Positions 8,918-17,861 of a DNA stretch of 64,000 nucleotides are shown piece by piece; the first letter of the stretch is position 1; each line of letters begins with the position of its first letter. Position numbers and translations under genes: made by a program. The notes beneath the pieces are model-generated. The model did no database searches. It was not told where the DNA came from and was given only the letters and a program-made list of their open reading frames with translations. This DNA comes from Biformimicrobium ophioploci. Its GTDB lineage: Bacteria; Pseudomonadota; Gammaproteobacteria; Pseudomonadales; Cellvibrionaceae. Location of the stretch: positions 496,001 to 560,000 of the forward strand of contig NZ_BSYJ01000001.1 in NCBI RefSeq assembly GCF_030270605.1, read 5' to 3'.

Positions 8918-9463
8918 TTATTCCGATGCTAGCTTGGCTTCCTGAGCATTGAATACATTGGAAAACTTATATTTTCGGCCACCCTCACTATCAATTTCAA
9001 AGCCTGACCAGCTTTTAAAGGGGCCAATCCTGCTGCCTTCGCTATATTGTTTGGCGCCCCCTTCAGATGTTTCTTCCCACAACAACAGGAAAGTGAAGTC
9101 TTCCGGAGAATTCAGATCTGCGCTGACAAAAGAGGCGCGGCTAGCTTTGCCAAATGCCTTTTTCTGCTTGTCGTAATTACTCGCCACGTAATCGCCGGAA
9201 CTCAGATCAACTTTAAACGACGGCTCTCCGCTTACCTCATAGAACGTCAAGCTGTAAGGGCCGCTCTTTTTCACAATAGCCTGTGAGTCTATTTCGGTTT
9301 TCCATCCGTTCTCGTCTCTGTTTCTAATAACGACTGGCTCCCACGCTCCGGACGCCCAGCCATCAATAATATATTTCAGTTTTTCTTTGTCTGTTACTTC
9401 ACCGGCGTTACTTAAAGACGATACGCAGATCAATAAAAACAAAATCCATTTTGAAGCTCGCAC
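8918..9463 (-). CDS. Secreted protein of unknown function
   Basis: A 181-residue protein with a clear signal peptide (MRASKWILFLLICVSSLSNA, cleavage before GE). The mature part is polar and rich in Ser, Glu and Lys, with alternating beta-like segments (SLTFYEVSGEPSFKVDLSSG) and no cysteines. I do not recognise a domain. It is co-oriented with and upstream of the broken prolyl oligopeptidase, but a hairpin separates them. It shares the AT-rich composition of that gene, so the two may have arrived together. Function cannot be assigned. Confidence 0.65.
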   Translation of the reverse strand: MRASKWILFLLICVSSLSNAGEVTDKEKLKYIIDGWASGAWEPVVIRNRDENGWKTEIDSQAIVKKSGPYSLTFYEVSGEPSFKVDLSSGDYVASNYDKQKKAFGKASRASFVSADLNSPEDFTFLLLWEETSEGGAKQYSEGSRIGPFKSWSGFEIDSEGGRKYKFSNVFNAQEAKLASE

Positions 9464-10069
9464 AGCGTTCTCCTTCCAGTTAATTTATATTGTCGGCACA
9501 AATGTACTTATTGTTGATATTATTTCCATGGATTACGCCAATTTAAAAATAAGGCGTACTAGTATCCAATTGCTGAAAACGCAATTATTTGTACAACCTG
9601 GGAACTTATATCATCGAGTAGCCATTAATTAAAAGTGGAGAAGTCGGATTTTTAGGAAGGTGTATGAAAAAATTTAAGGCGAGGTAAATATGTCTGATTA
9701 ATACTGGGGGAAATTTCAGAAAATATTATGCCGGGCCGAACGGAATTCGGCGGAGGGGCTCTATATTCTGCATTAATGAGAAAACGTGTGCTTTCGATAT
9801 AGTGAGGTTTGTATTGGATTTAGATGATTGCAGGGCTCAGCGTGGGAGGGGCTAGATGCATTCAATATTGGGAAGGTTGGGGTTATTCAATGTGTGGCTG
9901 GATTGGCTCCGACATGGCAGCCATGCTCAGGAGCGACTCGCACCTCTATAATTGGCGGGGCTCATCCATCTGCGGACGATGCTTCAGCATGCGCGAAATG
10001 TTGACGACAGCACCCCGGAGCTTTCCTGCAGGCGCAGCCTTCCCCTGAGGCGCGCCGCCGAGGGTGGTG
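9464..10069. other. AT-rich intergenic stretch without a recognisable gene
   Basis: About 600 bp between the secreted-protein gene and the TetR gene. The first 350 bp are clearly AT-rich. Open frames here are short and lack plausible protein character. A ribosome-site-like GGAAGG precedes an ATG near 9664, but that frame ends after seven codons. No repeat, transposase remnant or tRNA end was seen. It probably holds the promoter for the minus-strand gene at 9463 and decayed sequence. Confidence 0.5.
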
Positions 10070-10738
10070 TCAATCGCGTTCAAGGCGCAGAAGCATCTTC
10101 ACCAGCATATCCGCATGCCTGTCTACGCGCGCCTCCTCGCAGGGGTCGATATTGAACAGGCGACGGCATTCCGGTGCGAAGGAAAAGATGGTCGATGATG
10201 CGCTGACCATGATGTAGTACCAATGGATAAAACCGTCGCGGTCGAGCTGCAGGGAGTCTCCTACCAGCTTCTGCATTTTTTCGCATGCGGGGGCTATGTA
10301 TTGCTCGATCAGGTGCTGGATCCGCCAGGTATCCCGGGTGGCCTCCTGGCTCATCAATCGGCTCAGCTCCGGATGACGCGCGTGGAAGCCTACGTAAAAG
10401 CGCACGATAAAGGCCAGATGCTCACTTTCTGACACTTCGCGCAACAGGCCGAGGCGTTGCTCAAATTCATCGTGCATGCCGACGAAAATAGTAGCCACAA
10501 CCGACTTCCAGAACGCTTCCTTGTCACCGAAGTGATAGGCCAGCAGGCCGCGCTTTACCTTTGCCGCATTCTCAATATCGCGTAAGGAAACGGCATCGAA
10601 TCCGCGCTCGGAAAACATCACCCGCCCGGCGTCGATCAGTTTGGACTTGGTCGCCTCCGCCCGCTCCTGCACGCGGCGGGTACGGCCACCGATAGCGGTG
10701 CCGGCAGGCGAGGTCATAGGCATTTTTTCTGACTGCAA
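10070..10738 (-). CDS. TetR-family transcriptional regulator
   Basis: A 222-residue regulator. The N-terminal TetR helix-turn-helix is clear at about residues 30-75 (SKLIDAGRVMFSERGFDAVSLRDIENAAKVKRGLLAYHFGDKEAFWKSVV). The rest is an all-helical ligand-binding domain of the type with a HARHPELSRLMSQEAT segment. It is divergent from the TonB receptor gene at 11017, with a palindrome (10833-10850) between them. It probably represses the receptor and the downstream acyl/keto catabolic genes until an inducer appears. The inducer is unknown. Two in-frame ATGs exist near the start (residues 1, 6 and 8); the first is used here. Confidence 0.88.
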   Translation of the reverse strand: MQSEKMPMTSPAGTAIGGRTRRVQERAEATKSKLIDAGRVMFSERGFDAVSLRDIENAAKVKRGLLAYHFGDKEAFWKSVVATIFVGMHDEFEQRLGLLREVSESEHLAFIVRFYVGFHARHPELSRLMSQEATRDTWRIQHLIEQYIAPACEKMQKLVGDSLQLDRDGFIHWYYIMVSASSTIFSFAPECRRLFNIDPCEEARVDRHADMLVKMLLRLERD

Positions 10739-10832
10739 AGTTCCACTCTAAAACAGTTTGAACAAAAAATACGCAAAATTTAGTCTGAGGTTTCCAACTT
10801 TACCACGATAGACAGGGGCTCGCCGCGTAAAT

Positions 10833-10850
10833 AACAACACTTGTCTTGTT
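10833..10850. promoter_or_regulatory. Candidate TetR operator
   Basis: AACAACACTTGTCTTGTT pairs in seven of nine symmetric positions. It is located midway between the divergent TetR gene (start 10738) and the TonB receptor (start 11017). Size and position suit a TetR-family site. The remaining intergenic sequence (10739-11016) shows no other clear element. Confidence 0.45.
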
Positions 10851-11016
10851 GACCGGGTAAATTTTTGTGGTTAAATTCGTAAGCGTGCAAGTTTTACTTG
10901 CCGTAGCGATTGAGGTTTGTGCTAATTACGGGGTAGCCCCCTGACGGCAGTGAGCGACTGCCAACCGGACGGGCTGCCCCAAATACAAAAATAAAAAGAC
11001 TCGGAGGCCAACCGGC

Positions 11017-13458
11017 ATGAAGTCTACATCCCACAAGCGTTTCCCCGTCCGCCGGCTGTGCGCAGTCGTCGCCGCCATGGTCGCCGCTGGCCCCGCAAGT
11101 GCCGACACTTCTCTGGAAGAGATAGTGGTCACGGCCAACAAGCGTGAATCGAGCCTGATGGAGACGGCCGCAGCGGTATCCGCGTTCGACAGCGGTGCCC
11201 GCGAAGACATGGGCATCGACGGGTCCGCCGACCTGGCCGCCCGCTCTCCGTCCCTGACCGTTGCGCCAAGCCGGATCAGTATCCGCGGTATTGGCCGTCC
11301 GAACACCGCGCTGGGTTCCGACCCGGGAGTAGGTCTTTACTGGGATGGTGTCTACAACACCGAAACTGATGTATTCAATATGTCCAACTTCCTGGATATT
11401 GAGCGCATCGAGGTGTTGCGTGGTCCGCAGGGCACCTTGTATGGCCGTAACTCGATTGGCGGCGCGATCAATTTTGTCAGCAAGACCCCGGACAGCGAGG
11501 AATGGGGTACTTCCGTAGTCGCTGAGCTGGGTAACTATGGCCAGACCACTGCGCAGGTACTTACCAGTGGCCCGGTCACCGAAAAACTTTCGGTACTCGC
11601 CGCCCTGTCGGACATCCGTCGCGACGGTTTTCAGGAGAACCTGTACAACGGCGATGAGTATGACAATCGCGAAAACCAGTATGCAACGGTAAGCCTGAAG
11701 CACCAGACGACCGAAAACTGGTCGAGCACTTTGAAGGTGATGCGTTCCAATTCGGATACCAACCCATCTAACGGCTATACGCTGGAGCCCTTCTCTACTG
11801 AAAATGTGCAGGAAGTTCGTGACGCCTACGTGGGTGCCACGGTGCTGAATTTCCCGGGTATGTTCCCCGGCCAGAATTTTGCCAATATGCATCAGGGCAT
11901 GACGGTGGAAAATCCCGGCGTCAATGATCCGAGCCAGGTCTCGATAGACTTTGAGCCAACCCAGAGCAGTGAGCGCGATGCGCTGTTCTTTACCAGCGAA
12001 TGGGATGCAGACAGCTTCGTCGTCAAGTATACCGCCGGCCATTCAAAGTTTGACTTCAGCCGTGCCCTCGATGCCGACCTCACCGCTGCTGAAGACTCCG
12101 GCCTGGACTGGAACAACCTGTACCTCACTACACAGTTTGGCCCGCTGCCGATGTCCCTGATCACCGGTATCGGTGCTACGCCTTCTGACCTGATTTTCTC
12201 CTTTGAGCAGGAGTCGGAATTTACTTCGCATGAACTGCAGGTAAGCACCGACCTTGAAGGCCCGGTTAACTTTATCGGTGGCCTCTACTATTACAACAGC
12301 GATGAAACCCAGGACATCTATTACCAGGAGCGCAACGCCGAGCTGATGGCGGTATACGCGACTCTGGGTAGTTTCATTGGCCAGGGTGTGAACCCGGAAG
12401 GCTACCTGTACAAAGCCGATGCGGAACTGGAGACCACTTCGACAGCGATCTACGGCCAAATGGACTGGAGCGCCACCGACGACCTGGTTGTAACCCTAGG
12501 CCTGCGCTACTCGGAAGATGAAAAGAGTGGTCGCGATAACACCTTTGCCCAGTACGTTGGTAATCCTGCGGCTCCATTTGTCACCCATGCTGGCTCCGAT
12601 ACCTGGGATCAGCCCACCTGGAAGCTGGGCTTCGACTACACCCTGAGTGAAGACCACTTCCTGTACGGTTTTGTCGCTACTGGATATCGCTCGGGTGGTT
12701 TTAACCTGCTGCAGCCGACCGCTACTCCCGATATCGATATGGTCGACCCGGAAACCCTGACCTCGACCGAGCTTGGTTACCGTGGCAGCTTCGCTGACAA
12801 CCGTGTCAATCTCAGCGCTTCGGTGTATCACTATGCCTATAAGGACATGCAGGTATTAAAGCAAACGGTTGTCAATGGTGTGTCGCTATCCAGCTATGAA
12901 AATGCTGCGGAGTCAACCGCAACGGGTTTCGAAACCGAGTTTCAGGCCCTGTTGACCGATCAGCTGATGTTCAGTGGTACATATTCCTATAACGACACCC
13001 GCTTCGACGAGTTCTCTTCCACAGACTTCAATGCGTGCGCTCTGGGCCCCCGTGCCGTGGGGCTGGTCTTCGACCCCCTGTGTACCAATGAGCAGGATCT
13101 CGCAGATAACAGCTTCCCCCTCAGTCCGGAACACAAGGCATCGGCCAACCTGACGTATAGCTGGGAAGCCATGGATCTCGACTGGAGTGCAAGCGGCAGC
13201 TACATGTACACCAGCGAGCAGTACATGTCCGCTTTCAACCGAGACGACTACGACCTGCTGGATTCCTGGAGTCGAGTGGACCTGCGACTGAATGTCGCCT
13301 CACCAGATGAAACCTGGGAAGTTACCGGTTTTGTGAAAAACCTGAGTGACGACCGCGATGTCGTTTATCGGGATCGTCCGAGCACGGTAACCCATACCGC
13401 AGTCTCGACTCTCACCGATCCGCGACTTTACGGCGTGCGCCTGAAGTACAACTTCTAG
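11017..13458 (+). CDS. TonB-dependent outer-membrane receptor (catabolic cluster)
   Basis: An 813-residue receptor. It has a signal peptide (about residues 1-29), a TonB-box region (LEEIVVTANKRE, about 32-43), a plug domain with the usual VLRGPQGTLYGRNSIGGAINFVSKTPD motif (about 133-160), and a long 22-strand-type barrel ending in VRLKYNF with a terminal Phe. It would import a scarce or bulky substrate with energy from TonB-ExbBD. It leads a plus-strand set of ketoacid/acyl-CoA genes and faces a TetR gene, so the ligand is probably the organic compound degraded by those enzymes and not iron. It differs from the two other receptors in the window, which have an altered plug motif. Confidence 0.93.
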   Translation: MKSTSHKRFPVRRLCAVVAAMVAAGPASADTSLEEIVVTANKRESSLMETAAAVSAFDSGAREDMGIDGSADLAARSPSLTVAPSRISIRGIGRPNTALGSDPGVGLYWDGVYNTETDVFNMSNFLDIERIEVLRGPQGTLYGRNSIGGAINFVSKTPDSEEWGTSVVAELGNYGQTTAQVLTSGPVTEKLSVLAALSDIRRDGFQENLYNGDEYDNRENQYATVSLKHQTTENWSSTLKVMRSNSDTNPSNGYTLEPFSTENVQEVRDAYVGATVLNFPGMFPGQNFANMHQGMTVENPGVNDPSQVSIDFEPTQSSERDALFFTSEWDADSFVVKYTAGHSKFDFSRALDADLTAAEDSGLDWNNLYLTTQFGPLPMSLITGIGATPSDLIFSFEQESEFTSHELQVSTDLEGPVNFIGGLYYYNSDETQDIYYQERNAELMAVYATLGSFIGQGVNPEGYLYKADAELETTSTAIYGQMDWSATDDLVVTLGLRYSEDEKSGRDNTFAQYVGNPAAPFVTHAGSDTWDQPTWKLGFDYTLSEDHFLYGFVATGYRSGGFNLLQPTATPDIDMVDPETLTSTELGYRGSFADNRVNLSASVYHYAYKDMQVLKQTVVNGVSLSSYENAAESTATGFETEFQALLTDQLMFSGTYSYNDTRFDEFSSTDFNACALGPRAVGLVFDPLCTNEQDLADNSFPLSPEHKASANLTYSWEAMDLDWSASGSYMYTSEQYMSAFNRDDYDLLDSWSRVDLRLNVASPDETWEVTGFVKNLSDDRDVVYRDRPSTVTHTAVSTLTDPRLYGVRLKYNF

Positions 13459-13468
13459 GCCAGAGCAA

Positions 13469-13498
13469 AGGAAGGGTCCCGGAACCGGGGCCCTTCCT
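13469..13498 (+). terminator. Strong hairpin after TonB receptor gene
   Basis: AGGAAGGG at 13469-13476 pairs with CCCTTCCT at 13491-13498. The stem extends inward through a G-T wobble and CCC/GGG to a small loop. It begins 10 bp after the receptor stop. No T-run follows, so it may terminate partially or stabilise the receptor mRNA while letting some transcription reach the next gene at 13569. Confidence 0.5.
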
Positions 13499-13568
13499 GA
13501 CCGACTCCTGGCGACTGCAGCGCTGCGAGCCGGCAACCCGCTCCTACAAACAACTTCCAGAGGTAACC

Positions 13569-14378
13569 ATGCAAGCACTCCCACCTAACCAGAGCTTTAC
13601 CATGCCGGCCCATTTCGGGCCGCGGGGCAGTAACGCCCGCGCCAGTGGCTGGTATCGGGATGTCACCATGATGGTGGTCCCTTACGTGACCGACCGCGAA
13701 AAGCTCGCCGCCTACCTGCCTGAGCCGTTCAGCATTGATGAAGAACCGATAGTGACTGTGGTCTACGCCTGCAACCGTCAGGTCGACTGGCTTGCAGGGC
13801 ACGGTTACAACCTGCTCGGGGTCCATGCCGCCGCCCGTTTTGACGGGGAGCAGGATCAACTGCGGGGGACTTATACGCTGGCCCTCTGGGAGAACCTTGC
13901 CGATCCGATCCTGACCGGGCGCGAACTCCAGGGCATCCCGAAAATTTTTGCAGATATTCCCGACCACAGTATCGACAATGGCCGCTGGCGGGCCGAGGCG
14001 CGACACTTTGACAACCGCATTGTCAGCCTGGAAATCGACCAGCTGCGTCCGCCTACCATGGAAGAGATTGCGGCATCGATGGCTGCGCAGGAGGGACGTG
14101 ATAACCCCATGGCGTGGCGCTACATGCCGGCCATTGGTGGCTTTGGCAGTGCGATCAGTGAAGCCACCACCTTCCCATCGGAAACACAGTACCATGAGGT
14201 CCAAGTGGGTACCGGCCGGGTAGATTGGCAGCAACTCACCTGGGAGCAAAATCCAACTCAGTTCCATATCGTCAATGCCTTGCAGACGCTGCCGGTACTT
14301 GAATACCGGCCGGCAATGATTGCCAGATGCAGCGTCAACCTGCTGGTGCCGGACCGCCTGCCCAGAGCCCTGCGCTAG
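13569..14378 (+). CDS. Acetoacetate decarboxylase-like superfamily protein
   Basis: A 269-residue cytoplasmic protein of the acetoacetate decarboxylase (ADC) fold. The family block GRELQGIPKIF is at residues 117-127. Lys125 aligns with the Schiff-base lysine of classic ADC, but the adjacent second lysine of the PKK pair is replaced by Ile. The enzyme probably forms a Schiff base with a keto compound, but it may be a decarboxylase, aldolase-dehydratase or hydrolase, as the superfamily is diverse. It is followed by hydroxyacyl-CoA dehydrogenase and SDR genes in the same direction (44-bp gap). Substrate unknown; fold assignment is confident. Confidence 0.83.
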   Translation: MQALPPNQSFTMPAHFGPRGSNARASGWYRDVTMMVVPYVTDREKLAAYLPEPFSIDEEPIVTVVYACNRQVDWLAGHGYNLLGVHAAARFDGEQDQLRGTYTLALWENLADPILTGRELQGIPKIFADIPDHSIDNGRWRAEARHFDNRIVSLEIDQLRPPTMEEIAASMAAQEGRDNPMAWRYMPAIGGFGSAISEATTFPSETQYHEVQVGTGRVDWQQLTWEQNPTQFHIVNALQTLPVLEYRPAMIARCSVNLLVPDRLPRALR

Positions 14379-14421
14379 ACATGGGGCTAAACACTAGTAG
14401 TAATGACGGGTAGGGATTTTG

Positions 14422-15594
14422 ATGGATAAAAAGATAACAAAAATCTGCTATGTCGGCGCGGGCACCATGGGCAGCTACAATGCCCTGATCGCCGCCATCG
14501 CCGGTTATTCTGTGGTTCTGTACGACCAATGTTCGAAGGTACTGTCAGGTGTGGACGGCCGCCAGCGAGAAATCGCCGGCATGCTGGCCGCAAGCGGCAA
14601 GATACCCGCGGGCGCGATTGAGCAGGCCTGGAAAAGAATTGCCATCAGCGATGATCTCGCAACCGCACTCGAGGGTGCGGAGCTTGTCAGTGAGTCGGTG
14701 ACGGAATCCCTCGAGGTTAAGCGGGCGATCCACCGTACATTGGAGGAAATGGCAGCACCGGGGACCATCCTCACGACGAATACTTCCGCCTTGCTGCCAT
14801 CCGATATCGATAGCGCACTCGACAGCGGGCGCAATTTCGCCGCCCTGCACTCTTATCTTGGCTCACCATTGGTGGACATTGTTACCGGCCCGCGCACCGC
14901 TGGTGCGATCCCGGAGGCACTGATGGCATTTGTGCGCAGTGTCGGCGGTGTGCCACTGGTGATGAAAAAAGAATATCCGGGCTACATCCTGAACTCACTG
15001 CTCGGCCCGCTTCTGACTACAGCGATGCTGTTGGTCAGTCGAGGTCAGGCGAGTGTGGAACAGGTAGATCGCTGCTGGATGGCGTACATGAAAGCGCCGA
15101 TGGGCCCTTTCGGGATGATGGATTTTTTTGGCATCAACGTGGTATTCGATAGCTGGTGCACGACTTCTCTCAGCGAAGAAAAAAAACGCCACCAGCCGGA
15201 AATACGCGCTCTGCTGCAACCATTGGTAGAGAGTGGGTGCACGGGTATGAAAGCTGGAAAGGGGTTCTACCAATACCCCGAGCCAGCCTACGGCTTGCCG
15301 GCATTTTTCGAGCAGTCCAAACCGGATTCCGATACTTTTCAGGTGCTGTTGCGCAGCGTCGTTCAGGCGAGCCTGTTAATTGTGGCAGAAGGCGCTGCGT
15401 CATTTGATGAAGTGAATTTTGCCTGGTGCGTAGGCACCGGGCTTGGGGAAGCACCGCTCGAGTTGATGCAGAGTGACCAGTATGGCCCCCTGCGCTCTTC
15501 CATATTGGCCGGCAACCACGCAATATCACTGTTGAGCGCTGACCAGCATCAATCCATCTGCGCAGTCATGTCGGCGCAGGCGCAAACCGCCTAG
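14422..15594 (+). CDS. 3-hydroxyacyl-CoA dehydrogenase family protein
   Basis: A 390-residue NAD-dependent enzyme. The N-terminal Rossmann motif is GAGTMG (about residue 12), followed by the acidic end of the second strand (VVLYDQ). The family block TLEEMAAPGTILTTNTSAL is near residues 105-125. The C-terminal helical dimerisation domain, with a GAGKGFYQY-type segment (MKAGKGFYQYP), and a partial second copy follow. It would oxidise a 3-hydroxyacyl-CoA or related hydroxy acid. ATG 14422 is preferred over the TTG just before it because of the AGGGAT site upstream. It lies between the ADC-like gene and an SDR gene (15-bp gap). Confidence 0.88.
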   Translation: MDKKITKICYVGAGTMGSYNALIAAIAGYSVVLYDQCSKVLSGVDGRQREIAGMLAASGKIPAGAIEQAWKRIAISDDLATALEGAELVSESVTESLEVKRAIHRTLEEMAAPGTILTTNTSALLPSDIDSALDSGRNFAALHSYLGSPLVDIVTGPRTAGAIPEALMAFVRSVGGVPLVMKKEYPGYILNSLLGPLLTTAMLLVSRGQASVEQVDRCWMAYMKAPMGPFGMMDFFGINVVFDSWCTTSLSEEKKRHQPEIRALLQPLVESGCTGMKAGKGFYQYPEPAYGLPAFFEQSKPDSDTFQVLLRSVVQASLLIVAEGAASFDEVNFAWCVGTGLGEAPLELMQSDQYGPLRSSILAGNHAISLLSADQHQSICAVMSAQAQTA

Positions 15595-15609
15595 GGGCCA
15601 GAGGTACCG

Positions 15610-16404
15610 ATGCAGGATTTTACCGGCAGAACCGTATTGATCACCGGCGCATCCAGAGGGCTGGGTGCTGAAGCGGCTCGCCAATTTGCACGCGCAAATG
15701 CCCATGTCATTGTTGCTGCGCGACGCCCGGAAGCGGGAGAGGCAGTGGTTGCTGATATTGTCAGCCGTGGTGGCCGAGCCAGTTTTGTGCGCCTTGACGT
15801 TACGTCCCAGTCAGATTGGCATGCGGCAGTCGCTATGATCGATCAGGAATTCGGCGCACTGCAGGTACTCGTCAACAATGCCGGGGTTCATCTGGCGCGC
15901 CGAATGGAGCAATGTACCGAGGCTGATTTCTACCGACAGATTGAAACCAACCTTAAAGGGGTGTTTCTCGGCTGCCAGTCTACCCTGCCCCTACTGCGCA
16001 AGGGCGTCACGGCCAGTGGAGACGCCTGTATCGTGAACGTATCTTCGATTGCCGGATTGGTGGGTGTTGCCAGCCAGACCCTGTACAACATGACCAAGGG
16101 TGGGGTGCAGTTGTTCAGCAAATCGCTGGCACTGGAACTGGCCGACAGCAAGGTGCGCGTCAATTGCGTCAACCCCGGCATGATCGAGAACGATATGGGT
16201 GAGCAACTGGTGGGGCAGCTGGTTGAGGAAGGCATTTTCCCAGAAATTGAGGCCGCCAGTCGTTTCCTGCATCGACAGATACCCTTGCGCCGCTTTGCCC
16301 GATGTGAGGAAGTCGCGCGCGCAATCACTCACCTGGCCAGCCCGGCCTCCTCGTACCTGACCGGCACGGAAATCGTGTTGGATGGTGGACTGACAGCGGG
16401 ATAA
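15610..16404 (+). CDS. Short-chain dehydrogenase/reductase
   Basis: A 264-residue SDR. It has the cofactor motif TGASRGLG (about residue 13), NNAG (about 90), and the catalytic Ser in NVSSIAG with YNMTK (Tyr and Lys, about 161-165), and ends with the usual TGTEIVLDGGL. It probably oxidises or reduces a hydroxyl or keto group of the substrate imported by this cluster, using NAD(H) or NADP(H). It is preceded by an AGAGG ribosome site and is 5 bp upstream of the transporter gene, consistent with one operon. Confidence 0.9.
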   Translation: MQDFTGRTVLITGASRGLGAEAARQFARANAHVIVAARRPEAGEAVVADIVSRGGRASFVRLDVTSQSDWHAAVAMIDQEFGALQVLVNNAGVHLARRMEQCTEADFYRQIETNLKGVFLGCQSTLPLLRKGVTASGDACIVNVSSIAGLVGVASQTLYNMTKGGVQLFSKSLALELADSKVRVNCVNPGMIENDMGEQLVGQLVEEGIFPEIEAASRFLHRQIPLRRFARCEEVARAITHLASPASSYLTGTEIVLDGGLTAG

Positions 16405-16409
16405 AAATA

Positions 16410-17828
16410 ATGCATACCCTTCTTAGTAAAAGCAGCAAGAACGCTTACGGGGTCGGGCAGTTCGCCTGGGCCGTCAAGGACTCCTGTTTCCACTATTTCC
16501 TGTTTTTTTATTACACCCAGATACTGGGGATGGCTCCGAGCCTCGCGGGTCTCGCGGCGCTGCTGTCGATTATTGCCGACGCAATCTCAGACCCGATCGT
16601 TGGCCACTTTTCTGACAAGATGCGTACGCGTAACTGGGGGCGTCGTCACCCCTTTATGGCCGTGTCGATCCTGCCCGTATCGCTGTCCCTGTTTGCGATA
16701 TTCAACCCGCCTGGCGGTCTCGATGATATGGGCTTGTTCGGCTGGTATCTGGCAACGGCGATTCTGGTGCGAACGGCACTGACCTTTTTCGTGGTGCCAT
16801 ACATGGCAATGGCTGCAGAGCTCAGCAGTGACTATCACGAGCGCACCAGTATCGTCGTGCACCGTACCTTCTGGGGGTATACCGGTGGTATCGCATTGCA
16901 GGTGCTGGCCTGGTTTATTCTCATCCCAACCGCGACCAAAGCCGGCAATGTTGCTATCGGGTACCAGAATATTGGCATTGCAGCTTCATTAATAGCGGCA
17001 GTGGGTATGGCCATTGCGGTTTGGGGTACTCGTTCACGCATCCCTTATCTCAACAAGGCCTCCGATGAACAGCTGAGCCGTCCCTGGTACTGCGCATTTA
17101 CCGATATCCTGAGTTTCTTCCGTGTCTACTCGGCACGCACGCTGTTTATCGGCAGTCTTGTTCTGGTGAGTGTAATGGGTACGGCCAATACAATGCTGCT
17201 GCATATCAATATGTTCTTCTATGAGTTCAGCAGCACCCAGACCGGTGCATTTATGTTGTGTGTATTCGTGGCACTAATACCCGCCTCTATTTTGACGGTA
17301 AAGGCCTCCGCCCGTATGGGTAAACGTGGCGCAATTGTTTTCATGCTGGTGGCGGCGGCATTTATTGGACCAGTCCCAGTTCTTGCTCGAATGTTTGAGC
17401 TCACACCACCGCCGGGCAGTAGTGAGCTGCTGGCGCTGGTTTGCCTCTTTGTAATTCTGCACCAAACCTTTTTCATCGGGGCCATGTCACTCATCAATTC
17501 CATGACGGCCGATGTTGCTGATGACCTGGAAGAAGAGACCGGCCTGCGTCAGGAAGGATCGCTTAACTCAGCCATGATGCTGATTCTGAAACTGACCTTT
17601 GGTATCGGCACTCTTTGTGCGGGCTTTATTCTGGACTTCGCTGGTTTTGGCGAATCGCAGGACCCGGCGAATGTCACCCTGGAAATGCTGGCTCGTATGG
17701 GGTGGGCCTACGGGCCGGGCATGTCAGTGCTGGTTCTCGCCAGTGCTTATGTTTTTACTAAATACCATTCCCGACGCGAGCAGGAAGCGGTGCAGGCTGC
17801 GAGCTCTAAGGCTGCGGTAGCGGGCTGA
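16410..17828 (+). CDS. GPH-type (MelB-like) major facilitator transporter
   Basis: A 472-residue inner-membrane protein with about 12 hydrophobic segments. The N-terminal region carries the glycoside-pentoside-hexuronide family pattern ADAISDPIVGHFSDKMRTRNWGRRHPFM (Asp-rich helix followed by a charged loop, residues about 55-85), which binds Na+ or H+ in MelB. The family mostly moves sugars, yet this gene sits among acyl-CoA and keto-compound enzymes. It may carry the cluster's substrate across the inner membrane after uptake by the TonB receptor. Substrate inferred only from context. Confidence 0.85.
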   Translation: MHTLLSKSSKNAYGVGQFAWAVKDSCFHYFLFFYYTQILGMAPSLAGLAALLSIIADAISDPIVGHFSDKMRTRNWGRRHPFMAVSILPVSLSLFAIFNPPGGLDDMGLFGWYLATAILVRTALTFFVVPYMAMAAELSSDYHERTSIVVHRTFWGYTGGIALQVLAWFILIPTATKAGNVAIGYQNIGIAASLIAAVGMAIAVWGTRSRIPYLNKASDEQLSRPWYCAFTDILSFFRVYSARTLFIGSLVLVSVMGTANTMLLHINMFFYEFSSTQTGAFMLCVFVALIPASILTVKASARMGKRGAIVFMLVAAAFIGPVPVLARMFELTPPPGSSELLALVCLFVILHQTFFIGAMSLINSMTADVADDLEEETGLRQEGSLNSAMMLILKLTFGIGTLCAGFILDFAGFGESQDPANVTLEMLARMGWAYGPGMSVLVLASAYVFTKYHSRREQEAVQAASSKAAVAG

Positions 17829-17861
17829 AATAAGCCTGTGTAAATTTTGGATAAAAAGAAG

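Noticed and set aside
9824-10048. A 74-codon plus-strand frame in the gap before the TetR gene
   Set aside because: No ribosome site, unusual Cys/Trp content and no resemblance to known proteins.
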